Of a stretch of 64,000 bases of DNA, positions 17,079 through 24,136 are shown one piece after another; the stretch's first letter is position 1; each line of letters begins with the position of its first letter. Position numbers and translations under genes: made by a program. The stretch is from Bacteroidota bacterium (lineage in GTDB: Bacteria; Bacteroidota; Bacteroidia; Chitinophagales; Chitinophagaceae). The notes under the pieces were generated by a model. That model was not told the origin of the DNA, searched no databases, and was given only the letters and a program-made list of their open reading frames with translations. Location of the stretch: the NCBI GenBank assembly GCA_023428755.1, contig JAEYWX010000001.1, positions 186,001 to 250,000 of the forward strand, given 5' to 3'.

Positions 17079-17563
17079 TTGTTGAATTGTTTATTGGTTC
17101 AGTTTCTACAAACGATGAGATGCGTAACGTATCGTAAAAACCCTATAGAATTAACTCTACAAGATAGTATGAATATTCAGTACAGATCAATGCAGTATCG
17201 TTCTATTTTTTTCGGGCTTTTGCTGCTGTTATTTTGTACCCGCAATGATGATCAAGACAACAACGAAAAACCAGGTATAAATGAATTGATCCCGATGAAA
17301 AACTGTTTACCCAAATCCATAAATAACCAATCCTTTTAAAACCCGTTTTTGATCCGTACCCGATAACTAACCCGTTGAAACCAATTGAACAAGGTCGTTT
17401 ATCCAAAACATTACCCAACCCTGTAAGAAAACCATTCCCGATCCGTACCCATGAATTCGTTGTTTCCTGAAATTCCTGATGATGATTTCTGCGAAACATA
17501 TACTCTGAAACCAGCAACATGCAGCAATCAGCTAATCGTTTCTACGATCGGCTTTTTGTTTTT
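17079..17563. other. Intergenic region between the two small-gene operons
   Basis: About 480 bp without a convincing complete gene. It contains a lipoprotein-like short frame (listed separately) and an 11-bp direct repeat GATCCGTACCC at 17351-17361 and 17440-17450. C/A-rich unstructured sequence makes up the rest. The promoter of the DUF1801-YCII-ankyrin-DinB operon should lie near 17080-17160, but no exact TAnnTTTG is seen. A decayed gene is possible. Confidence 0.45.
17169..17339 (+). CDS. Short lipoprotein-like ORF, possibly a remnant
   Basis: The 56-residue frame has a hydrophobic core ending in a Cys (RSIFFGLLLLLFC), resembling a lipoprotein signal. An acidic linker (TRNDDQDNNEKPG) typical of tethered lipoproteins follows, then it stops abruptly. 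No mature domain follows in any frame, so this looks like the truncated start of a former gene or a chance frame. Confidence 0.25.
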   Translation: MNIQYRSMQYRSIFFGLLLLLFCTRNDDQDNNEKPGINELIPMKNCLPKSINNQSF

Positions 17564-18088
17564 TCAGAAGCTCAGTATCCTGAAAAATTCCGGCCACGGC
17601 CCCATCTCCTCTTTGTACTGTTTCGCCATTACCCTTGTTATTTGTGCAAGATGTGTAAGATCATGCACTACCCAGGTTGCTAACAGGTTCCGTAGTGTTA
17701 CTTCGCCCAAAACCGGATGCAGTCCTTTCCGATCCAGATCCTCCTCTGTTAATGGAAGCTTTTGCAGCCACTCAACATTTTGTTGTCGGATCGTTTCAAA
17801 TTCATCCAATAATTGCTCTATAGTTTTGCCTTTGCTCGCTTCGTACTGTGCAAACCGGTCGTAAGGATCAAAAGGTTGATTTATTCCATGCTCCAAAATA
17901 ATCTTTGCCCGAACTACCCAATCCGTTTTTTCGCCATGAATTAAATGCCCCACCACATCGTAGGGCGAAAACGTATCCGGGCCTTCGTTGCTCATGATCC
18001 ATTCAGCGGACAAGTTTTGCAAAAGTGTTTTTAACAAGGCTGGTGTACGCTGTAATATGTTGACTACATCGTGTTGTTGATAGATCAT
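17564..18088 (-). CDS. DinB-family protein
   Basis: A 174-residue cytoplasmic four-helix-bundle protein. Family landmarks are PYDVVGHLIHGEKTDWVVRA (first metal His in the LIHGE motif, near residue 52), EATLRNLLATWVVHD-type sequence (TLRNLLATWVVHDLTHL near 132, His ligands in VVHDLTHLAQ) and the closing MGPWPEFFRIL. This is the DinB_2/YfiT-like arrangement of three His ligands. Relatives transfer low-molecular-weight thiols to electrophiles. It is the last gene of a six-gene operon and starts 2 bp after the SRPBCC gene. No signal peptide, unlike its paralogue at 14908-15441. Confidence 0.92.
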   Translation of the reverse strand: MIYQQHDVVNILQRTPALLKTLLQNLSAEWIMSNEGPDTFSPYDVVGHLIHGEKTDWVVRAKIILEHGINQPFDPYDRFAQYEASKGKTIEQLLDEFETIRQQNVEWLQKLPLTEEDLDRKGLHPVLGEVTLRNLLATWVVHDLTHLAQITRVMAKQYKEEMGPWPEFFRILSF

Positions 18089-18090
18089 TT

Positions 18091-18594
18091 TTATGAGTTG
18101 ATGACATACTGAATCTGTTCATTTTTATTCCGCAGATCAATACCGCCTTCAAACATCGATTTCAGATTGGCCAAATAAAACGTCCAGCCTCCCTGGCAAC
18201 CGATATGGTATTGCTGTTTTGATTTTTCATCAACCGGAATATCATCCTGCAACAACTCAACGATCAGTTCATCCTGCTCCGGATAAATACGAACACTGCA
18301 ATTACCCGCTTTTCCAAAACGAAATTTAAAAAAATCAATCCTGTTGCAATCGAGAATTTCTCCTGTTTCGGTTACATCATCGCTATAGCCAAACCAACGC
18401 CATCGATACGTATCACCTGTTTGCACGGGTTCATCGGCACTGCGTAATTCACCGTTCGGCTTACTGTATTCACTCAAGCGTAAGAACCAGTATTCAATAC
18501 CTGCTTTTGTAGCCCAGGTACGATACAGCTGTTCAATGGAATTACATTTGATGTTGATGCGTACCGTAAAACGGCTCCAGTCGAATGCAGCCAT
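18091..18594 (-). CDS. SRPBCC (START-like, AHSA1-type) protein
   Basis: A 167-residue protein with the SRPBCC ligand-pocket fold. It begins with the typical TVRINIKCNSIEQLYRTWAT (substrate-pocket strand and helix) and IEYWFLRLSEY. YRWRWFGYSDDVTETGEIL follows mid-protein, and the long C-terminal helix contains GGWTFYLANLKSMFEGGIDLR. Proteins of this type bind hydrophobic ligands or act with Hsp90 (AHSA1), but the small stand-alone versions have no assigned reaction. Spacing of 2 bp on either side (DUF6265 upstream, DinB downstream) shows tight operon packing. Confidence 0.9.
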   Translation of the reverse strand: MAAFDWSRFTVRINIKCNSIEQLYRTWATKAGIEYWFLRLSEYSKPNGELRSADEPVQTGDTYRWRWFGYSDDVTETGEILDCNRIDFFKFRFGKAGNCSVRIYPEQDELIVELLQDDIPVDEKSKQQYHIGCQGGWTFYLANLKSMFEGGIDLRNKNEQIQYVINS

Positions 18595-18596
18595 GC

Positions 18597-19082
18597 TTAT
18601 TCTTTTTTACGTGAATAATAAAAGTTTGATTTCTTAACGGGTGCAGCCGTTCCATCATCAATCATGGCATGAATGGAATCTTTGTTCACCAATGTATAAC
18701 TGATGCGTTTGGGAAAATCATGTTGTGGATTTTCTGCTACAAATCCTGTTTCACTGTGCGAAGTAATGGTAAATTCCACCGGTTGTTCTCCATTTTGATT
18801 CTTTACCGTTGGAATATAATAGTACTTGCCATTCCGGTACGACAGTTCAATTTTTTCCAATGGAATGACGGAACCATCAGCCCTTGTCATACTGCTTTCA
18901 CCTGCCAGCGTACTGTCGTTGGCAACAGTCCATTTTTCGGTGATGATGCCACGCCTTGTCTGCATTTGCCAGGAGCCCTGCAGCCAGTTGAATGACTTCA
19001 TGTTTACCGATATGCCAAACATGTCAGGTGAAAAACTGCTCACAGAGAGTAGAAGCAACAAAGCAATACTGTTCTTCTTCAT
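18597..19082 (-). CDS. Exported DUF6265-family protein
   Basis: A 161-residue protein with a hydrophobic N-terminal export signal. The single lipocalin-like domain begins SFNWLQGSWQMQTRRG and contains ITEKWTVANDSTLAGES and the conserved AENPQHDFPKRISYTL (near residue 120), features of DUF6265. Function unknown; the fold suggests small-ligand binding. It lies between the VOC and SRPBCC genes with 2 bp gaps each side. Confidence 0.85.
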   Translation of the reverse strand: MKKNSIALLLLLSVSSFSPDMFGISVNMKSFNWLQGSWQMQTRRGIITEKWTVANDSTLAGESSMTRADGSVIPLEKIELSYRNGKYYYIPTVKNQNGEQPVEFTITSHSETGFVAENPQHDFPKRISYTLVNKDSIHAMIDDGTAAPVKKSNFYYSRKKE

Positions 19083-19084
19083 TT

Positions 19085-19483
19085 TTATTGTCTGTATTTT
19101 TCCGGAATGTTGTGCAATGCAATACGGTTGCCTTCAGTATCTAAGAACACGGCCATATCGCCATATTCATCAGAGATGGTTGTTTTGGGCACCAGTATTT
19201 TACCACCTGCTGCTTCTACACGATCAAGAAATAGCTGCACATCCGGATTTCCATTAAGGTAGATCAACGGACCATCTGTACCTGAAGGTTTGTAAAAGCC
19301 TGTGCCTTCCTGCACCAGTGTACCACCAATGCCTTTCATGGGATCATCAATGGGAAACATCCGCATTTTGGTTCCCTGAAAATCCATTGGTTGCATTTGA
19401 ATGTTGAAGACTGCTTCGTAAAATGTTTGTGCACGGTCGATGTCGGTTGCCGGAATTTCGAACCAGCTGATTGCGTTATCCAT
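19085..19483 (-). CDS. VOC (glyoxalase/bleomycin-resistance fold) protein
   Basis: A 132-residue protein of the vicinal-oxygen-chelate family. It reads ISWFEIPATDIDRAQTFYEA (first beta-alpha-beta-beta-beta unit), then PLIYLNGNPDVQLFLDRVEAAGG and GDMAVFLDTEGNRIALHN. The metal residue Glu of the usual E-x-x-G...H-x-x-E pattern is not obvious, so it may be a non-catalytic or differently ligated member. It resembles the small YaeR/PhnB-like VOC proteins found beside DinB and SRPBCC genes. Third gene of the six-gene operon. Confidence 0.9.
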   Translation of the reverse strand: MDNAISWFEIPATDIDRAQTFYEAVFNIQMQPMDFQGTKMRMFPIDDPMKGIGGTLVQEGTGFYKPSGTDGPLIYLNGNPDVQLFLDRVEAAGGKILVPKTTISDEYGDMAVFLDTEGNRIALHNIPEKYRQ

Positions 19484-19501
19484 GTTGTAAGGTTTAAAGG
19501 T

Positions 19502-19930
19502 TTATTGTTTATTTGTTTGCAATTGTTTCATGTTTTTGTATGCTGTGCTGATCAATTGTTTGAGTACTTTCAAATCAACATCGCTCAACTTTTTAATGTA
19601 TAAACAAGAGCCGCCTGTTTTGCATTTGCCGAGAACATCAACCAACTCTTTGTACTTTCCAATACCCGGCATGATGTAGAGCGTAATATTCTGTTTACGG
19701 GGAGAAAAACCGGTAATGAACCAATCGCCTTCCTGTTTACTCCGTTCCGATTTATAATGATAGCTGCCAAAGCCCACAATACTATCGCCCCACATCACAG
19801 GATCTTCTTTTGTAATTTTTTTCATCAGTTCCAAAACTGTAAAACAATCCTTTCGCTTTTCTTCATCTGTTACACTATTCAGGAAAGCTTCTACACTTGC
19901 ATTGTTTCGTTGTGTTTTTAATTCAGCCAT
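19502..19930 (-). CDS. DUF1801 domain protein (second copy)
   Basis: A 142-residue protein of the DUF1801 fold. It opens NNASVEAFLNSVTDEEKRKD and contains the core MWGDSIVGFGSYHYKSERS (near residue 50) and WFITGFSPRKQNITLYIMPG (near 75). The tail CKTGGSCLYIKKLSDVDLKV is the conserved closing segment. It belongs to a different branch from the copy at 16623-17078, which uses GYGMLGF at the core. Its start is 32 bp downstream of the exported ankyrin gene and its stop 18 bp before VOC. Confidence 0.9.
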   Translation of the reverse strand: MAELKTQRNNASVEAFLNSVTDEEKRKDCFTVLELMKKITKEDPVMWGDSIVGFGSYHYKSERSKQEGDWFITGFSPRKQNITLYIMPGIGKYKELVDVLGKCKTGGSCLYIKKLSDVDLKVLKQLISTAYKNMKQLQTNKQ

Positions 19931-19962
19931 CGATCTTCATTTTAGAATACAATTATTTTTTA

Positions 19963-20478
19963 TCAGAGTGCAGCTCTTGTTTCTTTCAATCCCTTGCTTT
20001 GTAAATATTCAACCAGTTCCTTCGCTTCTTCTCCACCACGGTTTGCATGATGTAACAATGTAAATCCATGCGGACCTCTTGCATGGAGGTATGATGGATA
20101 GGTTTCAATATACGCTTTTACAATTTGTGTTTTACCCAACATCGTTAATACAAACAAATTGGTGCGTGCACCTTTTTCAATCAAGTAGTTGGCGATTTCT
20201 TTATTGCCTACATGTCCTGCTCCTTCCAACCCCGTTTCAAAATCACCGCCACCCAAATCCCAGGTGGCATAAATGAGTGTGGGAAATTCAGCCAACAATG
20301 TTTTTACTTTTTCCAGATTATTATGCCCTGCACTTACAAAGTCTTTCACCTTTTCAGCAGGTAACGGATCAGCCTTCGTTTGTTGCATCGGTTTTGTTTG
20401 CTGTGCAAGAATCAGCGATGGAAGAGCGATGATGCCGGACCCAACAGCTACGTTTTGCAGAAATGATTTACGGTTCAT
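19963..20478 (-). CDS. Exported ankyrin-repeat protein
   Basis: A 171-residue protein whose N-terminus (MNRKSFLQNVAVGSGIIALP) has the twin-start look of a secretion signal but only one Arg, followed by a Gln/Lys-rich linker. The mature part holds ankyrin-type helices: HNNLEKVKTLLAEFPTLIYA, GHVGNKEIANYLIEKGARTN and GFTLLHHANRGGEEAKELVE. The role is probably binding rather than catalysis. It is the first gene of the six-gene operon. The 150 bp upstream carry the second copy of the palindromic repeat rather than an obvious promoter box. Confidence 0.82.
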   Translation of the reverse strand: MNRKSFLQNVAVGSGIIALPSLILAQQTKPMQQTKADPLPAEKVKDFVSAGHNNLEKVKTLLAEFPTLIYATWDLGGGDFETGLEGAGHVGNKEIANYLIEKGARTNLFVLTMLGKTQIVKAYIETYPSYLHARGPHGFTLLHHANRGGEEAKELVEYLQSKGLKETRAAL

Positions 20479-20558
20479 GATAAAGGTTTTTCTTAAAGTT
20501 CCAAAATAGAAAAGAGGAATTTGTTCCGTTCATCCTTTTCTGCGTGTCCTCTTGCTTC

Positions 20559-20622
20559 AGGGTTGGCAACCTTTGCAGATTGTGATATATCCCAAACGTT
20601 GCTGAAAAAGGTTGGCAACCCT
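20559..20622. repeat. GGTTGSCAACC palindromic element, copy 2
   Basis: AGGGTTGGCAACCTTT at 20559-20574 and AAAGGTTGGCAACCCT at 20607-20622 are inverted copies (one central mismatch) separated by 32 bp. They lie between the exported ankyrin gene and the DUF1579-like gene. Arms match copies 1 and 3. Confidence 0.88.
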
Positions 20623-20628
20623 TTCCTG

Positions 20629-21144
20629 TTATCCTTTCTTACGTCGGTATTCCAGATCGTATTCTGTTTGCCAGCTTGCGCCATTGTCTTTTGTGATTTC
20701 TGCAAACTGCCGCACTTTATCGGTCGACAGATTAAAGAAGGTCAACCTTCTGACAGCGATCGTATCTTTTGAATACGAAAACGGTTTTGTTTGAAAGATA
20801 ATTTTCTGATCGTCATATTTCCCTTCGAGATATTCGGTACTGCCACCGCTATTATCCACCCTTGTTTGCTGCCATTGTTTTGTATTCCTGTTCCAGGTAC
20901 TAAAACTTTTACCCGCATAACGCAAACCTTGATTTGAACCGGCACTTGTCCACTCTTCCAGGATAATACAACTGTCGAGTATTACACTGATCTTACTGTC
21001 GCCGGCTTTTGCTCCCGTTTTCCCATATACATCCCATTCACCGATCCAGAAATCGAATTGACGGTAAGCAGGTGCACTGCAGGATTTTTGTGCAGCAAGC
21101 TGCATGTATCCAAGTAAAGCGAACAGAAAAAGCAGATATTTCAT
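20629..21144 (-). CDS. Exported DUF1579-like protein
   Basis: A 171-residue protein with a signal peptide (YLLFLFALLGYMQLAAQ). A lipocalin-like domain carries the FDFWIGEWDVYGKTG opening characteristic of DUF1579-type proteins, then SVILDSCIILEEWTSAGSNQ, STWNRNTKQWQQTRVDNSGG and RQFAEITKDNGASWQTEYDL. Function is unknown; the fold suggests binding a small hydrophobic ligand outside the cytoplasm. It is separated from its neighbours by palindromic copy 2 (downstream) and a 44 bp gap to DUF1761 (upstream). Confidence 0.8.
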   Translation of the reverse strand: MKYLLFLFALLGYMQLAAQKSCSAPAYRQFDFWIGEWDVYGKTGAKAGDSKISVILDSCIILEEWTSAGSNQGLRYAGKSFSTWNRNTKQWQQTRVDNSGGSTEYLEGKYDDQKIIFQTKPFSYSKDTIAVRRLTFFNLSTDKVRQFAEITKDNGASWQTEYDLEYRRKKG

Positions 21145-21188
21145 GACGATCAGGTTTAGATAACAAGGTAATGGTTAATACCAGCATT

Positions 21189-21623
21189 TTATCGCCACAC
21201 ACCAATGATTGCGCCCATTAGTGTAAGAGCAAGTAATGCATAACCGCCATTGATAAAAATATACCGTGCTGTTTTCTGTTCAAACAAAGCAACAGTTGCA
21301 ATAGCACAAAAAGCCCAGATACCTGCTAAAAAACCAGCGATGGTCCCCCAGGTAACATCTGTTTTTTGTGCACAGTTGCCGGTACATTCAACAGGCGTAT
21401 CGGCAAGGAACATCGCAAGATTAGCCGCCATGATGAGTGAAAGCACAAAGGCCCATCCATAAATTTTGCTGGCATTGCCTTTCTTTACATCTTCTTCAGT
21501 GAGTTTGTTTTCACTCATCCATGCTTTGCCAAATAATAATGGCGAGTACCATACACCGCCCAATACAAAAGCAGAAATACCGGCTACCAGTACAGCAAGC
21601 CAGTTAATTGAATTCATGTCCAT
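21189..21623 (-). CDS. DUF1761 integral membrane protein
   Basis: A 144-residue protein with four predicted transmembrane helices: INWLAVLVAGISAFVLGGVW, WAFVLSLIMAANLAMFLA, a third around GTIAGFLAGIWAFCAIATVA and a C-terminal one ending LALTLMGAIIGVWR. The opening W-x-A...G-x-x-W-Y-S-P-L-L-F-G-K motif (VWYSPLLFGKAWM) is diagnostic of DUF1761. Function unknown. A second Met at residue 3 could be the true start. The upstream gap to the divergent histidine kinase gene carries the third palindromic element. Confidence 0.9.
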   Translation of the reverse strand: MDMNSINWLAVLVAGISAFVLGGVWYSPLLFGKAWMSENKLTEEDVKKGNASKIYGWAFVLSLIMAANLAMFLADTPVECTGNCAQKTDVTWGTIAGFLAGIWAFCAIATVALFEQKTARYIFINGGYALLALTLMGAIIGVWR

Positions 21624-21662
21624 GTTGTTGGTTTTTGGGTTGAAAAATAAATTTTACAGTAA

Positions 21663-21722
21663 GGTTGCCAACCTTTTGCTTTAAGTGCGAAATGAACGAT
21701 CCTGCAACAAAGGTTGGCAACC
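21663..21722. repeat. GGTTGSCAACC palindromic element, copy 3
   Basis: GGTTGCCAACCTTT (21663-21676) and AAAGGTTGGCAACC (21709-21722) are perfect inverted copies separated by 32 bp, in the divergent gap between DUF1761 and the sensor kinase. Arms are identical to those of copy 1. Confidence 0.92.
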
Positions 21723-21817
21723 TTATAAGAATGAAAAATTTCCAGCCATTCATTTGTATTCGAATCTATTTTCCAAACTTTACATACACAAGCAACAAAC
21801 GAACGAAACCGGAACGG

Positions 21818-22888
21818 ATGCCGACGAACGCACAAAACATCGTGACGAAACTGTTTGGTCCCAAAGACAAGATCAACGATATTGGTATCCGTGTGGTACT
21901 GGTGCCACTGTTTGGAATTGCAATTCCGCTTATCACCCAAATGGTGCCGCATGAAGAATTCAGCAACTGGCAAATCAAACTCAGTTATCTCTACACCATC
22001 ACGATTGCATTTGTGATCTATGAAGGTGTTCGGTTTTTGCAGTTCACCCTGCGTTCGTATTTTGATTGGTTGAATAAACCATTCAAAAAAATACTTGCTT
22101 TCATTATCACCATTCCTTTTTATGTAGTGCCTGTAAGTGTGTTGATGCTGGTGGGCTGGTACAAACTGTTTTTGAACGGCGTGGTTGATTGGGACGTAGT
22201 ACGTTTATCATCCATCATCATCCTCATTGCTGTTTTCTTTCTGGTGAATTTATATGAAACGGTTTTCCTGGTGCGTGATGTAGCCAATGACAAACTGGAA
22301 CAGGAACAACTGGTACGTGCCAAAGCTGAAGCCGAACTGGAAGCACTGAAGAACCAGATCGATCCGCATTTTATTTTTAATTCACTCAACACATTATCAC
22401 ATCTTATTGAAGAAAAACCGGAGAAGGCCAAACTCTTTAACGACAGCATGGCCGATGTGTACCGTTATATTTTGCAGAACAAAGCAAGAGACCTTGTATT
22501 GCTACGGGATGAAATGGAGTTTCTGCAGGACTATTTTTCCTTACTGAAAATCCGCTTTGAAGAAGCACTGCAATTAACAACCAACGTGGAAGAAGCGTTG
22601 TGGGATCAGTATTTCATTCCACCCATTTCATTACAGGTGTTGCTGGAAAATGCTGTAAAGCACAATGAATTTTCGGAAGCATCTCCCTTACACATCGAAC
22701 TGCTTTTTCTGAATGATGAGTTGCAGATTAAAAATAAACTGAAAGAAAAAAAGTTGCGGAAACCATCTTCCCGTATTGGTTTGCAAAACCTGGAGGAACG
22801 TTACCGGCTCAGCACCGGCCAATCGATCCGTATTGAAAACGACGAAAACCAGTTTACCGTTTGTTTACCCATTTTGAAAATGAAGTAA
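21818..22888 (+). CDS. LytS-type sensor histidine kinase
   Basis: A 356-residue membrane kinase. The frame is open further upstream, but that extension runs over palindromic copy 3; the ATG at 21818 (MPTNAQNIVTKLFG) is the sensible start. Four transmembrane segments occupy about residues 20-150, followed by a coiled linker (DKLEQEQLVRAKAEAELEAL). The HisKA_7TM/His_kinase box QIDPHFIFNSLNTL (phospho-His near 192) and the ATP-binding N-box LQVLLENAVKHN and G-box RIGLQNLEERY follow. It is paired with the LytTR regulator 1 bp downstream and is divergent from the small-gene cluster. Confidence 0.93.
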   Translation: MPTNAQNIVTKLFGPKDKINDIGIRVVLVPLFGIAIPLITQMVPHEEFSNWQIKLSYLYTITIAFVIYEGVRFLQFTLRSYFDWLNKPFKKILAFIITIPFYVVPVSVLMLVGWYKLFLNGVVDWDVVRLSSIIILIAVFFLVNLYETVFLVRDVANDKLEQEQLVRAKAEAELEALKNQIDPHFIFNSLNTLSHLIEEKPEKAKLFNDSMADVYRYILQNKARDLVLLRDEMEFLQDYFSLLKIRFEEALQLTTNVEEALWDQYFIPPISLQVLLENAVKHNEFSEASPLHIELLFLNDELQIKNKLKEKKLRKPSSRIGLQNLEERYRLSTGQSIRIENDENQFTVCLPILKMK

Positions 22889-22889
22889 T

Positions 22890-23642
22890 ATGAAAGTAGT
22901 GTTGATTGAAGATGAAAAACCGGCAGCAGAAAAATTACGAAAGGCTTTACTGAAAGCAGATGAAACTATTGCGGTAGAAGCTGTGCTGGACAGTATTCAT
23001 TCAGCTGAGGAATGGTTTGCCGCCAATGCCATGCCCGATCTCGTATTTATGGACATTGAATTGTCCGACGGACTATCGTTTCAATTATTGGATAGCATAA
23101 AAATTACCTGCCCCATTATTTTCTGTACCGCTTATGATGAATACTGGCAGGAAGCATTTGAGCATAACAGCATCGACTATTTATTAAAACCTGTGAGCGA
23201 TGACAAACTGCAACAGGCGTTGAAGAAATATGAATCACTGAAAAAGCATTTCGCTCAAAACCTGCAACAGTTGTTACAGGCTCAGCAAAAACAAACACCT
23301 GAATTCAAGAAACGTTTTTTGGTGAAACGTGGGAGCGATTACATCAGTATTAAAACAGAAGACATTGCTTACTTCTATGCGACACATAAATTAGTTTGCA
23401 TGGTTGATCACCGCAACCAGAAATTCATCCTCGATCAATCGCTGGCCGAACTGGAAAAAGAAACCGACCCTTCGGTTTTCTATCGGGTAAACAGGAAATA
23501 TCTGGTGAATGTATCGGCAATACAAAAAATAAAAAGCTATCCCAAAAGCAAATTGGAACTGGAACTGCAGCCCGCCGCTCCCGAAGAAGTGATTGTAAGC
23601 CAGGAAAATGCAGCAGCGTTTAAAGAGTGGATGGGGAGTTAA
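22890..23642 (+). CDS. LytTR-family response regulator
   Basis: A 250-residue protein with a receiver domain (1-120) and a LytTR DNA-binding domain (about 145-245). In the receiver, acidic EDEKPAAEK is at the start, the phospho-acceptor Asp is in LVFMDIELSDG near residue 55, and the Lys is in SIDYLLKPVSDDK near 105. The LytTR domain starts RFLVKRGSDYISIKTEDIAY and contains FYRVNRKYLVNVSAIQKI. It forms a two-component system with the kinase one base upstream. Targets are unknown; the adjacent divergent small-gene cluster is an obvious candidate by position only. Confidence 0.95.
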   Translation: MKVVLIEDEKPAAEKLRKALLKADETIAVEAVLDSIHSAEEWFAANAMPDLVFMDIELSDGLSFQLLDSIKITCPIIFCTAYDEYWQEAFEHNSIDYLLKPVSDDKLQQALKKYESLKKHFAQNLQQLLQAQQKQTPEFKKRFLVKRGSDYISIKTEDIAYFYATHKLVCMVDHRNQKFILDQSLAELEKETDPSVFYRVNRKYLVNVSAIQKIKSYPKSKLELELQPAAPEEVIVSQENAAAFKEWMGS

Positions 23643-23659
23643 TTGAACAGACAATTGAC

Positions 23660-23723
23660 AATAAGCAATTGGCATAAACACGCAACTTGCCTATTCCCTA
23701 TTCCCCATTGCCAATTGCTTATT
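23660..23723 (+). repeat. 15-bp perfect inverted repeat within word-repeat DNA
   Basis: AATAAGCAATTGGCA (23660-23674) and its exact complement (23709-23723) enclose 34 bp containing CCTATTCCCTATTCCCC tandem words. It lies just after the response-regulator gene and could fold into a long hairpin in its mRNA. Confidence 0.85.
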
Positions 23724-23743
23724 CTTACTACCCGTTCTTCCCT

Positions 23744-23751
23744 TACCTTTG
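23744..23751 (+). promoter_or_regulatory. -7 box (TACCTTTG)
   Basis: An exact TAnnTTTG match lies 17 bp before the ATG of the small Cys-rich membrane protein; no clear -33 TTTG at normal spacing. Confidence 0.5.
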
Positions 23752-23768
23752 TAATTCAATTTACGATT

Positions 23769-24005
23769 ATGAAAAAGTGGGGATTGATGGTCGTTTTTCT
23801 GGTAGCAGCACTTCTGTTTACCGGTATTGATGCAGAAGCACAATGTTCGATCTGTACCAAAACAGCTTCGCAATTAGGAGAAAAACCGGCGAAGGCTTTG
23901 AATGGTGCCATCATCTATCTCATGAGTACGCCGTTGCTCATCATTGGTTTCATTGGCTGGCGCTGGTGGAAGATGCAGAAGAAAGATGAAGAAGTACAAT
24001 CCTGA
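23769..24005 (+). CDS. Small exported/membrane protein with CxxC motif
   Basis: A 78-residue protein with an N-terminal signal or anchor (MKKWGLMVVFLVAALLFTG). A short Cys pair follows in EAQCSICTKTASQLGEKPAK, then a transmembrane helix (IYLMSTPLLIIGFIGWRWW) and a charged tail. Many Bacteroidota encode such short C-x-x-C membrane proteins; no function is assigned. The ATG at 23769 is chosen because the longer frame runs through repeat DNA and because a -7 box sits just upstream of it. Confidence 0.7.
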   Translation: MKKWGLMVVFLVAALLFTGIDAEAQCSICTKTASQLGEKPAKALNGAIIYLMSTPLLIIGFIGWRWWKMQKKDEEVQS

Positions 24006-24039
24006 TTTTATTTACTCTATTTATTGATTATCCTTTTTT

Positions 24040-24061
24040 CGTCCGACGAGGGCGTCCGACG
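24040..24061. repeat. 9-bp direct repeat CGTCCGACG x2
   Basis: Copies at 24040-24048 and 24053-24061, GC-rich in an A+T-rich gap. Possibly a fragment of a dispersed repeat; no function visible. Confidence 0.6.
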
Positions 24062-24136
24062 TAGCCTAACCATTAATCATATTCCCTTTTTTACATTCTG
24101 TCCATACCGTAACTTGTATGCATCAATCAACTGCAT

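Noticed and set aside
17203..17520. 105-residue minus-strand frame in the gap between the twin operons
   Set aside because: No domain, odd Trp/Gly/Cys composition, and it overlaps the lipoprotein-like remnant.
17451..17864. 137-residue plus-strand frame
   Set aside because: More than half lies antisense to the DinB gene; only the first 35 codons are in free DNA.
21665..21817. N-terminal extension of the sensor kinase frame
   Set aside because: It reads through the palindromic repeat and lacks membrane or signal features; the ATG at 21818 is the natural start.
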